Positions 18,199 through 28,000 are shown, counted from the first letter of the stretch. The stretch is DNA of 64,000 nt from an uncultured Bacteroidota bacterium (GCA_903861145.1 CAIOTH010000047.1:1-64000), one strand, 5' to 3'. The notes: a model not told the origin generated them from the letters alone. Made by a program: numbers and translations.

Positions 18199-18657
18199 CG
18201 TACACAATAAAAAGCAAATCCTGTCTCCCTTTGGAGCAGGTGCGTTAAGGTAAGGGCATTAAAACGCAAGGGCGGCTCCTCCGGAACGCAGGCATTACCA
18301 AAATATAAGGACATTCAAAAACGCTCCAGAGGAGCAGTCTGTTTGTAGTCCACAATCATGAGTGCGGTCGCGCTCCGTAGGAGCCGCCTGTTTTCTTAGC
18401 AAACCAAGAGGCCTCTTCATATACCTGAAATCTCTGGTAATATTAGGTTTGAGCCCATTAAATTAATCTCTTAATTTAACGCACATGCTCTTTGAAAGGG
18501 GATGGTTACATTTTCATAAGCCGAAGGCCTGTAAAATGTACACAGAGGGAGGAAGATGTCCTGAATGAGCAGCGTTTCACAATACAAAACCGCCAACTAA
18601 TTTTCTCGGCGGTTGCCTATGTGTTTTATCCGTGCGAAAAATACATTTGCAATTTCC
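18199..18657. other. Gene-free 459-base stretch with REP-like palindromes
   Basis: Between two convergent genes. The left part (18219-18390) holds four palindromes built on CTCC...GGAG (separate entry) and a TGCGTT/AACGCA inverted pair (18241-18268). The right part (about 18400-18657) shows nothing convincing: a 93-codon frame at 18492-18773 has no family character and overlaps the phosphatase gene. Confidence 0.6.
18219..18390. repeat. Cluster of four REP-like GCTCC/GGAGC palindromes
   Basis: Four short palindromes share a core: CCTGTCTCC-CTTT-GGAGCAGG (18219-18240), GGCGGCTCCTCCGGAACGC (18271-18289), CGCTCCAGAGGAGCAG (18322-18337) and CGCTCCGTAGGAGCCGCCTG (18371-18390). The second and fourth are inverted copies of each other: the reverse complement of the fourth begins CAGGCGGCTCCTACGGAGCG. 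This looks like a BIME-type group of REP elements lying downstream of the OmpA-domain gene; stem-loops there may also act as terminators. Confidence 0.75.
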
Positions 18658-19548
18658 TTACTTCCCCTCATAAATCTCAGTTATATCTTTTCCCTCCCAA
18701 CAAGCCGGCACCGTTAACCCCAGCATTTTTGCCACTGTTACGGTGGTGTCGTAATTCCGGGGGTTCGATTTGAGGGTATATCCTTTTTTAATACCCGGTC
18801 CGGCAATAATAAGCGGAACATTTATTTCCTGCGGTGTTGTGCCGCCGTGTCCCTTACCAATTCCGCCATGGTCGGCAATAATCATTATAACAGTACTTTC
18901 TTCAATGCCTGCGCTCTTTACTGCGTTCATAATTTTGCCAACAACCACATCAGCTTCGCTAACCGCTTTATAATATTCCGGCGTACCATGCCCGTATTTG
19001 TGCCCGGTTTCATCCACGTCGTTTAAATCAATAAACAGTAAATCGGGTTTGCGCAACTTAACCGAAGTTACCGCTCGCGAACATACTAGGCCGGTCCATA
19101 ATGTGCGCTCTTTAGCAGTGCAAACGCGCGGCTCAATCAGCCGAACAAAACTCCACCACCCGGCAAAACACATAATTTTTGCGTGGTGCTTTTGTTCGCG
19201 TAGTACGCGGAAAATAGTAGGAAAAATGTGCCCCTTTTTGCCATTGCAATAAACCGAGTCTTTAATATCGCGCACCTGCCACTTGTTACTCCAAATGCCA
19301 TGCGCTGCCGGCGGAACACCCATAATGATAGAGGCCCAGTTAGGGCTGCTGACTGTTGGCAATTGCGCTTTGCATTCAAAACTGTGGCTGCCGTGCGCCA
19401 TTAATGAATCCATATTCGGCGAATGCGCCTTCATTACCCCATCGGGCGACATGCCATCAACGCCAATAATAATAACGTGCTTTATTTTACCCTGTTGCGC
19501 ATAAACTACATTGGTAAATAGCAAAAGTAAGAGTGCGATTCTTCTCAT
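18658..19548 (-). CDS. Secreted alkaline-phosphatase superfamily (type I phosphodiesterase/nucleotide pyrophosphatase) protein
   Basis: 296 residues with signal peptide RRIALLLLLFTNVVYAQQ. Metal-site and nucleophile motifs of the NPP/alkaline phosphatase fold are present: IIGVDGMSPDG near residues 26-37, the PTVSSPNWASIIMG nucleophile region (Ser/Thr), LFIDLNDVDETGHKYGHG supplying Asp and His ligands, and IIADHGGIGKGHGG near the C-terminus. Probably periplasmic or surface-exposed and metal-dependent; the substrate (nucleotide, phosphodiester or phospholipid) is unknown. Monocistronic, convergent with the OmpA-domain gene. Confidence 0.88.
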   Translation of the reverse strand: MRRIALLLLLFTNVVYAQQGKIKHVIIIGVDGMSPDGVMKAHSPNMDSLMAHGSHSFECKAQLPTVSSPNWASIIMGVPPAAHGIWSNKWQVRDIKDSVYCNGKKGHIFPTIFRVLREQKHHAKIMCFAGWWSFVRLIEPRVCTAKERTLWTGLVCSRAVTSVKLRKPDLLFIDLNDVDETGHKYGHGTPEYYKAVSEADVVVGKIMNAVKSAGIEESTVIMIIADHGGIGKGHGGTTPQEINVPLIIAGPGIKKGYTLKSNPRNYDTTVTVAKMLGLTVPACWEGKDITEIYEGK

Positions 19549-19847
19549 GAATATGTGATTTGGTTTTGAAGACGGGCCGAAAATAAGATTAAGCCATGGA
19601 AGTTTCAGCCCATTCAGGACTAAGTAGTAATCGGAATCCTGACCTCAGAGAGTTCACCGCTTTATAGAATTATGACAAGGAAAGATACACGACCCAATAG
19701 AGGTCGCACCGTGTTCACTATCAGCCACCCCTTTTGATGTTTCAAAATTCAATGGCTTTGTTGTGTTTATATACTTGAAAGCTACTCGCACAAAAATTTT
19801 ATTTTCGATTAATATTATAAAAGTCCGAAAAGGTAATATCAAAACAC

Positions 19848-21101
19848 ATGACAACTAAAGGTGCTCGCAGAGGTGGACAACCACTGCTATTTCAAAATGA
19901 CAAAGCCACCTCTCTCATTCGCGTAGCCTTAGATTCAAGGACGTTTAAAGAGAATTGGATTCAAAATCTGATTCAAAACAATCCCGACATTTTGCCTATT
20001 CGAGAAATTGAGCCAGTTTTTAGTCCGGCTATTTCCATTGGTCGTGAAGTAATGACATCCGTGGGATATATTGATAACCTGTTCATTTCACCAGACGGTT
20101 ATTTGACAATAGTAGAAACAAAACTGTGGCGTAATCCCGAAGCAAGACGAGAGGTTGTAGGTCAGATACTCGATTACGCAAAAGAGCTAAGCAAATGGAC
20201 GTTCACTGATCTTGACAAATCCGTAGTTGCGTATAACCAACTTTGCAATAACAATGGGGATGGCCTATTAGCTACTGTTCGCAAAAGTTACGAGTTGGAT
20301 GAAGCCGACGAACAATACTTTATTGATAATATCAGTAAAAACTTAAAGCAGGGTAGGTTTTTACTTTTAATTGTAGGCGATGGCATCAGGGAAAGTGTTG
20401 AAGACATGGTGGAATATCTAAGCCAAACTCCTCAACTATATTTTACGTTGGCCTTGGTAGAATTACAGGTTTTTAAACTACATGAAACCGATAATTCCTT
20501 AATTATACTTCCACAACTTATTACCAGAACCAGAGAAATTACCAGGGCTATAGTAAGAATTGAAGTGAATAATTCTGCCGATTTAAAAGTAAGCATTGAA
20601 ACAGATTTAAGTACAGAATCAAATATGCAGGCCTCAACAACAAAAAGGCTAAGCATTTCTGCCCAGGATTACTTTGAACAGCTCGAAAAAAACAAAGGAA
20701 AAAACATAGCAGAATTTGCCGGTCAAATTATTAAAGACAGTGAAAAATTAGGATTGTATATAGAGTGGAATTCGGGCAGCTTTAGCGTTAAATTACCGGA
20801 TCCACAAGGCAGTGGAATTAAAATAACCATCATAAACATTGACCGGGTTGGGCTTTTTTATCTGGGCTATTCAAAAGGAGCGGTTGAAAAGTTGGGCTTG
20901 CCTATTGAATTAAGCTGTGATTTTGCAGCCGATACAGCGGCAATGCTCCCTGGCATCAAACAAAATTCCGATAAAAAATATGTTTGGAACAAATATTCTA
21001 CGCTAACCGATCTTGCACCAGCTTATGACAAATTCCTGTTGCGAGTCAAGAAATATATTGATGACATAATTCAGGTAAGTCAAACCAGGGAGGGGCTGTA
21101 A
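19848..21101 (+). CDS. Probable PD-(D/E)XK nuclease-family protein
   Basis: 417 residues. In the N-terminal third, YIDNLFISPDGYLTIVETKLW gives the spacing of a restriction-endonuclease-like core: Asp76, then Glu90-x-Lys92, followed by a helix with Gln106 (EVVGQILDYAKEL), the arrangement in NucS/DUF91-type nucleases. The middle and C-terminal domains (about 260-410) are unrecognised: DYFEQLEKNKGKNIAEFAGQI, then a beta-rich part and a final helix. No methyltransferase, helicase or toxin/antitoxin partner is adjacent. It appears more A/T-rich than its neighbours and may be acquired. The nuclease call is from motif geometry only. Confidence 0.7.
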   Translation: MTTKGARRGGQPLLFQNDKATSLIRVALDSRTFKENWIQNLIQNNPDILPIREIEPVFSPAISIGREVMTSVGYIDNLFISPDGYLTIVETKLWRNPEARREVVGQILDYAKELSKWTFTDLDKSVVAYNQLCNNNGDGLLATVRKSYELDEADEQYFIDNISKNLKQGRFLLLIVGDGIRESVEDMVEYLSQTPQLYFTLALVELQVFKLHETDNSLIILPQLITRTREITRAIVRIEVNNSADLKVSIETDLSTESNMQASTTKRLSISAQDYFEQLEKNKGKNIAEFAGQIIKDSEKLGLYIEWNSGSFSVKLPDPQGSGIKITIINIDRVGLFYLGYSKGAVEKLGLPIELSCDFAADTAAMLPGIKQNSDKKYVWNKYSTLTDLAPAYDKFLLRVKKYIDDIIQVSQTREGL

Positions 21102-21127
21102 TAACATCAATAATTCCTGTATTCGTA

Positions 21128-21421
21128 CTAATTCAAACAAATCTCAAAACTCACTACATTGGTTATAATGGTTTCTGCAGCGCCCTTAAAAATGTTATAG
21201 GTGTGGTTGTTGATTTTAACTACTATAGACTGGTTATCGCTCGAATTTTCTTTCACTTCAACCATATCTCCAGGAAAAACCCCTAATTCCAGTAGTTTTT
21301 CGCAAAAAAGGTTGTTTCGCATATCTACAATAAATGCGCGCTCGCCGGGTAATAGTTGGGTCAGTGGTTTCAAGGTGCTCAGGTTTGCATTCAATTTAAT
21401 GCCCGAAAATAATTTTGTCAA
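21128..21421 (-). CDS. FeoA-domain protein
   Basis: 97 residues. The SH3-like FeoA core covers about residues 20-95: LLPGERAFIVDMRN, then KLLELGVFPGDMVEVKEN, then VVKINNHTYNIFKGAAETI, with a 20-residue N-terminal extension. FeoA is the small cytosolic partner of the FeoB ferrous-iron transporter, but no feoB follows; the downstream neighbour is a convergent unrelated gene. It lies 61 bases after a small lipoprotein gene on the same strand. A role in iron uptake or regulation is plausible but unproven. Confidence 0.85.
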   Translation of the reverse strand: MTKLFSGIKLNANLSTLKPLTQLLPGERAFIVDMRNNLFCEKLLELGVFPGDMVEVKENSSDNQSIVVKINNHTYNIFKGAAETIITNVVSFEICLN

Positions 21422-21482
21422 GGCTTAAATCAAAATTTTCATTGTGCACAACAAAGCGCCGGTTGTTTAATGGCCTATCGTT

Positions 21483-21626
21483 TTAGCTGTTATGGCTAAG
21501 GTGATGGCCTCCAAAGTTGGGGCAATCGCATTTGGTGGCCTTGCATGAGGGGAGGGCGCTTAAAAGCATAAAGCCTGCTACGGCTATCAACACTATGCGT
21601 GTAATATGTTTAATTTGTCTGGGCAT
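21483..21626 (-). CDS. Small lipoprotein with a Cys/His-rich tail
   Basis: A 47-residue frame read directly from the minus strand: ATG at 21626 and TAA at 21483-21485. The protein starts MPRQIKHITRIVLIAVAGFM, continues LLSALPSCKATKCDCPNFGG and ends HHLSHNS. This is a lipoprotein signal peptide (hydrophobic core, lipobox LPSC) followed by a short mature peptide with two more Cys and three His. CDCPNFG tails of this kind recur in tiny Bacteroidota lipoproteins, as I recall. A metal-binding role is suggested by the Cys/His content and by the FeoA-domain gene 61 bases downstream, but is inference. It was probably missed by length cut-offs. Confidence 0.75.
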   Translation of the reverse strand: MPRQIKHITRIVLIAVAGFMLLSALPSCKATKCDCPNFGGHHLSHNS

Positions 21627-21664
21627 ATCCCTTTAACATTTACCGGTAAAAATAATTCTTCTAA

Positions 21665-22726
21665 TTGGAACGCACACGCCGAATTTTGGTTGCCCCACTT
21701 GATTGGGGCCTTGGCCACGCCACGCGCTGCATTCCGCTTATAAATGCCTTATTAAAACGAAACGCCGAAGTAATTATTGCCGGTAGCGGTAGTTCGGCCG
21801 GGCTTTTAAAAATAGAGTTTCCCGGGCTTAAGCACTATCCCTTACCGGGCTACAATCCGCGTTACCCCGCTAACAGCAATATGGTTTTTACCATGGGGTT
21901 ACAACTACCTCGTTTTATTAAAACCATTTACAGCGAATACCGTGCAGTTAACAAGCTGGTGGAGGAAGAGAAAATTGATGTGGTTATTTCCGACAATCGT
22001 TACGGTTGCTATTCGCCGCAGGCAAAATCCATTTTCATTACCCATCAGCTTCACATCCTCATGCCACATAACTTTAAATGGATGGAAGGCTATGTTAACT
22101 ACTTCAACCATCGCCAGGTCAAAAATTTCGACGAGTGTTGGGTGCCTGCTGATAACGCCGATTTGCTGGGCGATTTGGTCCCCGGCAAACTGCCATTAAA
22201 TACTCGTTTTATTGGGTATCAATCGCGATTCAAAAAAACGGAGTCGGGCTTAAAATATGACGTAGTAGCCATTGCCTCTGGCCCAAATCCTCAGCGAAAG
22301 TTATTTGCAGATATGTTACGAACCCAACTTAAAGCAAGCGGCCTAAATGCGCTTTTAATTGCGGGAGATGTAAGTGGGACAGAAGTTTTTTCGGAGGAGG
22401 GTAACCTCAGCGAAGCCAATTATTTAATAGGCGATAAGCTTAATGAAGCGATTCAACAGAGTAAAACAATTGTAACCCGTTCCGGCTATAGCACCATCAT
22501 GGATCTGGCAAAACTTGGCAAAAAGCCTATATTTATAGCTACCCCCGGGCAAACGGAGCAGGCGTATCTTGCAGCGCAATTAATGAGCAAAGGCATTGCT
22601 TATTCCATGGAGCAATCGGCCTTTAATTTGAAAAAGGCATTAAAAGAATCTGATAAGTTCAGCGGTTTTACGACTTTTGAGGACGATGTCACACTTTTGG
22701 ACAAGGCAATTCAATCCATTTTATGA
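21665..22726 (+). CDS. MurG/GT28-like glycosyltransferase
   Basis: 353 residues with the GT-B fold of UDP-GlcNAc-using enzymes. The N-terminal domain begins RILVAPLDWGLGHATRCIPL, a GxGHxTR glycine-rich loop. The C-terminal domain contains VTRSGYSTIMDLAKLGKKPIFIATPGQTEQAYLA, the nucleotide-sugar-binding region typical of MurG and its relatives. It is not MurG itself: it is shorter and lacks MurG's exact signatures. It starts with TTG at 21665 directly after an in-frame TAA, so no other start is possible upstream. The stop overlaps the ATG of dgkA (ATGA), suggesting coupled translation and a lipid-linked acceptor. Confidence 0.87.
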   Translation: MERTRRILVAPLDWGLGHATRCIPLINALLKRNAEVIIAGSGSSAGLLKIEFPGLKHYPLPGYNPRYPANSNMVFTMGLQLPRFIKTIYSEYRAVNKLVEEEKIDVVISDNRYGCYSPQAKSIFITHQLHILMPHNFKWMEGYVNYFNHRQVKNFDECWVPADNADLLGDLVPGKLPLNTRFIGYQSRFKKTESGLKYDVVAIASGPNPQRKLFADMLRTQLKASGLNALLIAGDVSGTEVFSEEGNLSEANYLIGDKLNEAIQQSKTIVTRSGYSTIMDLAKLGKKPIFIATPGQTEQAYLAAQLMSKGIAYSMEQSAFNLKKALKESDKFSGFTTFEDDVTLLDKAIQSIL

Positions 22727-23085
22727 TTAAGCTGATTAAAAGTTTTGGATACGCCATTAAAGGCATGATGGTTGCCGTGCGCGAAGAGCAGAATATGCGT
22801 ATTCACCTTATTGCCATTGCGGTGGTAACTATTGCCGGTATTTACCTGGGCCTATCCGCTATTGAGTGGGCTATACTAGCGCTAACAATAGGCTCTGTCA
22901 TTTCGATGGAAATGATTAATGCAGCTATCGAGTCTTTGGTTGACCATGTTACACCTGAGTACCACAAAGAAGCCGGAAAAATAAAAGACCTAGCCGCCGG
23001 CGCCGTACTGGTAGCCGCCATTGTTGCTACGGTAATCGCCGTGTATATTTTTGGCAATAAGATTTTCAATTTGATATTTTTCTAA
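22723..23085 (+). CDS. dgkA: Diacylglycerol/undecaprenol kinase
   Basis: 120 residues with a three-helix membrane fold. The cytosolic N-terminal helix (SFGYAIKGMMVAVREEQNMRIHL) is followed by membrane segments and the catalytic stretch MEMINAAIESLVDHVTPEYH, where the Glu and Asn residues of the EMxNxAIE motif bind Mg-ATP. Members phosphorylate diacylglycerol (E. coli) or undecaprenol (Gram-positives); the latter would fit the overlapping glycosyltransferase upstream, but sequence does not decide. Translation is probably coupled through the 4-base overlap. Confidence 0.94.
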   Translation: MIKLIKSFGYAIKGMMVAVREEQNMRIHLIAIAVVTIAGIYLGLSAIEWAILALTIGSVISMEMINAAIESLVDHVTPEYHKEAGKIKDLAAGAVLVAAIVATVIAVYIFGNKIFNLIFF

Positions 23086-23102
23086 GTTGAAGCCATCCGG
23101 GT

Positions 23103-23630
23103 ATGAATTTTCATTATCGCAAACTACTCCCCGCCGATTCAAAAAAATATCGTGAAACCAGGCTGGATGCCCTCGAAAAGTTTCCTGAAAACTTTGGTTC
23201 AAGTTACGAAACCGAGTCCGCCAAACCTAAGCTGGCTTTTGAACTTGTAATAGAACAGCAAACCGGCAATAACTTTATAGTAGGTGCATTTGATGGCGAC
23301 AAACTGGTTGGCATTTGCGGCTTCGCACAGGAAACAGGGCCGAAGATTCAACATCGGGGCCTTATTATCCAAATGTATATTCAGCCAGAGTATCAGGGCA
23401 AAAAATTAGGCCAACAATTATTACAAACCGCCATTGTGGAAGCTTTCAAAATACCCGAAGTTGAGCAACTGGCCTTAGGCGTTATTACCCACAACTTAAG
23501 CGCCGCAAAAGTTTATGAACGAGCCGGCTTTACCGAGTTTGGTATGCAGCCCAGCTATATAAAAATAGGCGAAAAATATCTGCATCAACGACTGATGCTG
23601 CTGGATAGAAAGAGTTACGTGTCATTATAA
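23103..23630 (+). CDS. GNAT family N-acetyltransferase
   Basis: 175 residues. The acetyl-CoA pyrophosphate loop is QPEYQGKKLGQQLLQ (94-108), preceded by the beta-4 strand GLIIQMYI and followed by VITHNLSAAKVYERAGFTEFG, the usual GNAT C-terminal half. The substrate (amine on a metabolite or protein) is unknown. It lies 17 bases after dgkA on the same strand and may be cotranscribed. Its 3' end overlaps the convergent DinB gene by 6 bases. Confidence 0.92.
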   Translation: MNFHYRKLLPADSKKYRETRLDALEKFPENFGSSYETESAKPKLAFELVIEQQTGNNFIVGAFDGDKLVGICGFAQETGPKIQHRGLIIQMYIQPEYQGKKLGQQLLQTAIVEAFKIPEVEQLALGVITHNLSAAKVYERAGFTEFGMQPSYIKIGEKYLHQRLMLLDRKSYVSL

Positions 23631-24125
23631 CATCGGTTCAGCACCAAAGGCAGTCCACTCTTCGTAAGCGGGCCCATAAATGCCATGCACTTTTTTGCCT
23701 TGCATACGCATAATAACACTTAGCTGTCCGCGATGATGTGCCATATGCGTTATTAGGATATGTAGCGTTGTTCCTCGCTTCCACTGGCTGCCATACATGT
23801 CATCTTCCTTTTGCAAATCGGCATCAGTCCAATTTTGGGTTATTTGTTCTATCAATGAGTCTGATGAAAGCACCCATTCATTATGCAACTCAGCAATCGT
23901 TTCACCTGCATAATCCTGCTGGTCTTTACCGGCAACTTGTAGCCCCGTTTTGTTCATCATTTCCGATACGGTATGAATAATATGCCATGTCAATACACCT
24001 GCAGGCCGAACCTTTTCATGAACCTTAACAGGAAGTATATCGTTGGTTAATTCATCGATATACCTAAGCATACTTTCCGATTCATATTTCCAGGTAGATA
24101 CAAAATCATTAATTGAAGTGAACAT
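23625..24125 (-). CDS. DinB-family protein
   Basis: 166 residues forming the DinB/YfiT four-helix bundle. His residues positioned for the metal site appear in LTWHIIHTVSEMM (about 45-60) and ITHMAHHRGQLSVIMR (about 125-145). Proteins of this superfamily include thiol-S-transferases and stress-induced metal hydrolases; this one's reaction is unknown. Monocistronic, with convergent overlap with the GNAT gene. Confidence 0.88.
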   Translation of the reverse strand: MFTSINDFVSTWKYESESMLRYIDELTNDILPVKVHEKVRPAGVLTWHIIHTVSEMMNKTGLQVAGKDQQDYAGETIAELHNEWVLSSDSLIEQITQNWTDADLQKEDDMYGSQWKRGTTLHILITHMAHHRGQLSVIMRMQGKKVHGIYGPAYEEWTAFGAEPML

Positions 24126-24185
24126 GGCAATAGTATTTAGCCATGCAAGGATATAAATAATTTCAGCGGGATGCTTTGATTGTTC

Positions 24186-24848
24186 TTAAACAAACAAATG
24201 CTGTTGGATAGTTGTGGTATTGGTAGTTGGCTCCTGTTCGTTCTCTGTTTCTTCAACAAAAAAGTATTTCTGGAAAACCAGGATAACGAAAACACCGCTG
24301 GTTATAGCCGAATCGGCCACATTAAACACCGGGCGGAAAAATTCAAAATACTCGCCACCCCAAATAGGCACCCAACTTGGGAAGAAGCCATGAAACAGTG
24401 GGAACCACATCATATCAACCACATGTCCTTGTAAAAAACCTGCATATCCCCCACCCTTCGGAAACAACTGCGCTACACTGCCACCATAACTATCCGAAAA
24501 CATAAGTCCGTAAAAAGCACCATCTATCATATTGCCAATAGCGCCGGCAAGTATTAATGAACAGGCCACAACAAACCCCCAATGTGCTTTAGTTCTAAGC
24601 AAATGCACCACATACCATCCGCCACCAATAACAGCAGCCAACCTGAAAATGCTCAAAAACAATTTGCCCGATACGCCCGGCAGAACCATACCAAAGGCCA
24701 TGCCCGGATTTTCGGTAAAGTGCAGGCGCCACCAGTTTGTAATTACTATTTCCTCGCCCATCAGCATATGGGTTTTGGCCCATATTTTAACCGCCTGGTC
24801 AACAACCAGCACTGCAAGAATGATTAAAATTACTTTATACGATTTCAT
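24186..24848 (-). CDS. lspA: Lipoprotein signal peptidase (signal peptidase II)
   Basis: 220-residue inner-membrane aspartyl protease that cleaves prolipoprotein signal peptides after lipidation. Family motifs are clear: FTENPGMAFGM, AGAIGNMIDGAFYG with the first catalytic Asp, and FNVADSAITSG with the second. About four membrane helices are present. It is longer than the E. coli enzyme (164) because of an inserted loop between the catalytic segments (FSDSYGGSVAQLFPKGGG) and a Glu/Thr-rich C-terminal tail, as often seen in Bacteroidota. It lies downstream of ileS, as in many bacteria, separated here by 189 bases. Confidence 0.96.
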   Translation of the reverse strand: MKSYKVILIILAVLVVDQAVKIWAKTHMLMGEEIVITNWWRLHFTENPGMAFGMVLPGVSGKLFLSIFRLAAVIGGGWYVVHLLRTKAHWGFVVACSLILAGAIGNMIDGAFYGLMFSDSYGGSVAQLFPKGGGYAGFLQGHVVDMMWFPLFHGFFPSWVPIWGGEYFEFFRPVFNVADSAITSGVFVILVFQKYFFVEETENEQEPTTNTTTIQQHLFV

Positions 24849-25037
24849 ACAAATTCTCCGTTTCCCTGCTTTGGTAAAAATAACGTTTCGGCAAATAAAT
24901 TACTGCCTCCTGCTTGTTCTATACGGCACTTTTAATATTAAGTTTTTTAAACAAACACTTCAATAGCCGTTACAATTTGTCGCTTGTTCCGTACCTAACA
25001 ATACCCGGTATTCGCCGCTTATTTCCGGTCAGTTGAA

Positions 25038-28000
25038 TTAGTTCAATTCCACCTTCACCTTCAAAATCTCCTCATTCAACTCCACCTCCTCAAAATCATG
25101 CAACGAATCAACCAACAAAATCTCTTTTGCCAAAATTTCGTTGCTTATGTAATCTTTAAATTGCGATAAAGCCAATTCAAAAGTTTTGTTTTTCACCACC
25201 GAAACCTTAATCCGGTCCAGCACCTGGAAGTCTTTATCCTTCCGTATATTCTGCACCTTATTTACAAACTCGCGCGCGGTGCCTTCGTTGCGTAACTCAT
25301 CTGTTATCTTAACATCAAGCGCTACTGTTATAGGCCCTTCGCTGGCCACCAACCAACCGGGTATATCTTCACTTTGTATTTCTACATCAGCAATTTCCAG
25401 GTTAAATGGTTCGCCATCTAAATTTAGCACAAACACTTTTTCTTGCTCCAGTTTCTGAAGGTCGTCTTGCGTAAACCCAGCAATAGCGGCCTGCAGGCTC
25501 TTCATTTTGCCACCCACTTTTTTGCCCAGCTCGCGGAAATTGGGTTTTATCTTCTTCTTAACAATTCCCGATGTGTCGCTGATATAATCAATGGCCTTAA
25601 CATTCACCTCGCTCAAAATGTAGCTCTCCACTTTCTGTAGCTGCTCTTTCATCTTTTCGTTCAGCACCGGTATCATTATTTTTTGTAGTGGCTGACGAAC
25701 TTTTATTTTTTCCTTTTTGCGTAACGAAAGCACAAGCGAACAGGCCTTTTGCGCCAACTCCATTCTCTCCTCCAAATCCTTATCCATTTTGCTTTCTGTA
25801 ACGGTAGCCAGGTAAGTTAAATGCACCGACTCATAACTATAGGCCGTTTTACCATTCGCTCCATTCGCTCTGATATTATCACTCAGGCTTTTGTATAACC
25901 ACTCACTAAAGAACGGCGAAACCGGGCTCATTAACTGAGCAACCACATTCAAACACTCATACAAAGTTTCGTATGCCGAAACCTTGTCTGCGCTCATCTC
26001 CCCTTTCCAAAACCTTCTACGGCTTAAACGCACATACCAGTTAGACAAATGCTCATCCACGAATGCTTCAATAGCACGAGCAGCCTTAGTAGGCTCATAG
26101 TCTTCGTAAAACCCGGTAACGTCTTTTATCAGCGATTGCAGTTTTGAAATAATCCAGCGGTCTAACTCTGGTTTTTCGTTAAACGGCACCAGGTTGTTTT
26201 CATCAATCTTCCAGCCATCTATATTGGCATATAGCGCGAAGAATGAATAGGTATTATACAGCGTACCAAAGTGCGCGCGCGTAACATCCTGCACACCCGC
26301 AATATCAAACTTCATATTATCCCAAGGGTCGCTGTTGCGCATCATATACCAGCGTATAGCATCGGCCGAATATTTTGCAATAGCTTCAAACGGCTCAATA
26401 ATATTGCCCAAGCGCTTGCTCATTTTATTGCCGTTTTTATCCAGCAACAAACCATTACTCAACACATTTTTATATGCTACCGAGTCAAACAATAACGTTC
26501 CCAAAACATGCAACGTAAAAAACCATCCCCGCGTTTGGTCAACGCCTTCCGAAATAAAATCTGCCGGGAAACTCTTTTCAAAAATTTCAATGTTCTCGAA
26601 AGGCCAATGCCATTGTGCATAAGGCATGGCACCGCTATCAAACCAAACATCAATCAAGTCGGGCACCCTATTCATGGGTTTGCCGCTTTTCGATATCAGC
26701 ACTATTTCATCAACCATTGGCTTATGCAAATCAACTTGGTTATGAAAAACTTCTTTTTCAATAATTACGTACTTGTTATGGCCAAGCTCTTTCGCTTTAA
26801 CTACCTCTTCATACAGCTGGTCTATCGAACCAATAATCATTTCCTCACTTCCATCTTCCGTTTTCCAGATAGGCAGCGGAGTTCCCCAATAACGGCTGCG
26901 CGATAAATTCCAATCAACCAGGTTTTCTAACCACTGGCCAAATCTTCCTTCACCGGTATGTGCTGGTTTCCAGTTAATAGTTTTGTTCAATTCAATCAGG
27001 CGCTCCTTTGCTGCGGTAGTTTTTATAAACCAACTATCAAGCGGATAATAAATAACCGGCTTATCGGTACGCCAGCAATGCGGATAGTTGTGCTCGTATT
27101 TTTCAGTCTTGAAGAGTTTGTTCTCCAGTTTCAGCTTCAACACAATCAAATCATCCACACTCATGTATTTCTCCAGGTGCGGAATAATATCCTTCAGTTT
27201 CTCTTTTTGAATCTGCAGCTCAGCAAATTTCTCCTCATCGGTTAGGTAAGCTTCTTTTATGTAGCGCTCGCCCAACGGAAAAACAGGGTCGTTCACTTCA
27301 CTCACAAACTTACCTTGTTTATCAACGAGCGTTAACGCGCCCAAACCATTTTGGCGCGCCACCTTAAAGTCATCCGCGCCAAACGATGGGGCTATGTGTA
27401 CAATACCGGTTCCGTCGGTAGTGGTAACAAAATCACCAACTACCACTTTAAATGCGTCTCCCTCGGCTGGTTGAGTATACGGCAACAACTGCTCATATCT
27501 TAAACCTGCTAAACCCGAGCCTAGTCCTAAATCTTCGCTGTGCTTTAATTCCAGGTTATTCCATTCAAAGGTCTTTTCCAGTAAATCAGCCGCAAGTATT
27601 ACGCTTACCTCTTTTTTTGTGTAGAAGTTTACTGTTTTAGCTTTTACATAGCGAATATTAGCTCCTACTGCCAGTGCAGTATTCGAAGGCAAAGTCCATG
27701 GCGTAGTCGTCCAGGCAATAAACCTTACATCTTCAGCATCATTATCAAACAAAAATTTGCTTTTCTCATCGTATACTAACTTAAACATGGCCACAGCCGA
27801 AACGTCTTTCACGTTTCTATAACAACCCGGCTGGTTCAGCTCGTGCGAGCTTAACCCTGTGCCCGCCGCCGGCGAATATGGCTGAATAGTGTAGCCTTCA
27901 TAAAGCAAGCCTTTATCATAGAGTTTTTTAAGCAGCGCCCAAAGACTTTCTACATAGTTATTTTCATAGGTAATATATGGGTTGCTCATGTCAACCCAGT

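Noticed and set aside
18492-18773. 93-codon plus-strand frame overlapping the phosphatase gene
   Set aside because: No family resemblance; the overlapping phosphatase is well supported on the other strand.
19549-19847. Short frames and possible RNA gene in the A/T-rich gap before the nuclease-like gene
   Set aside because: No tRNA-like cloverleaf, strong hairpin or convincing coding frame was seen; the 66-codon minus frame at 19654-19854 overlaps the nuclease start and has no character.
21128-21421. Start of a feoAB operon
   Set aside because: No FeoB frame follows on the minus strand; the next gene downstream is the convergent nuclease-like gene.
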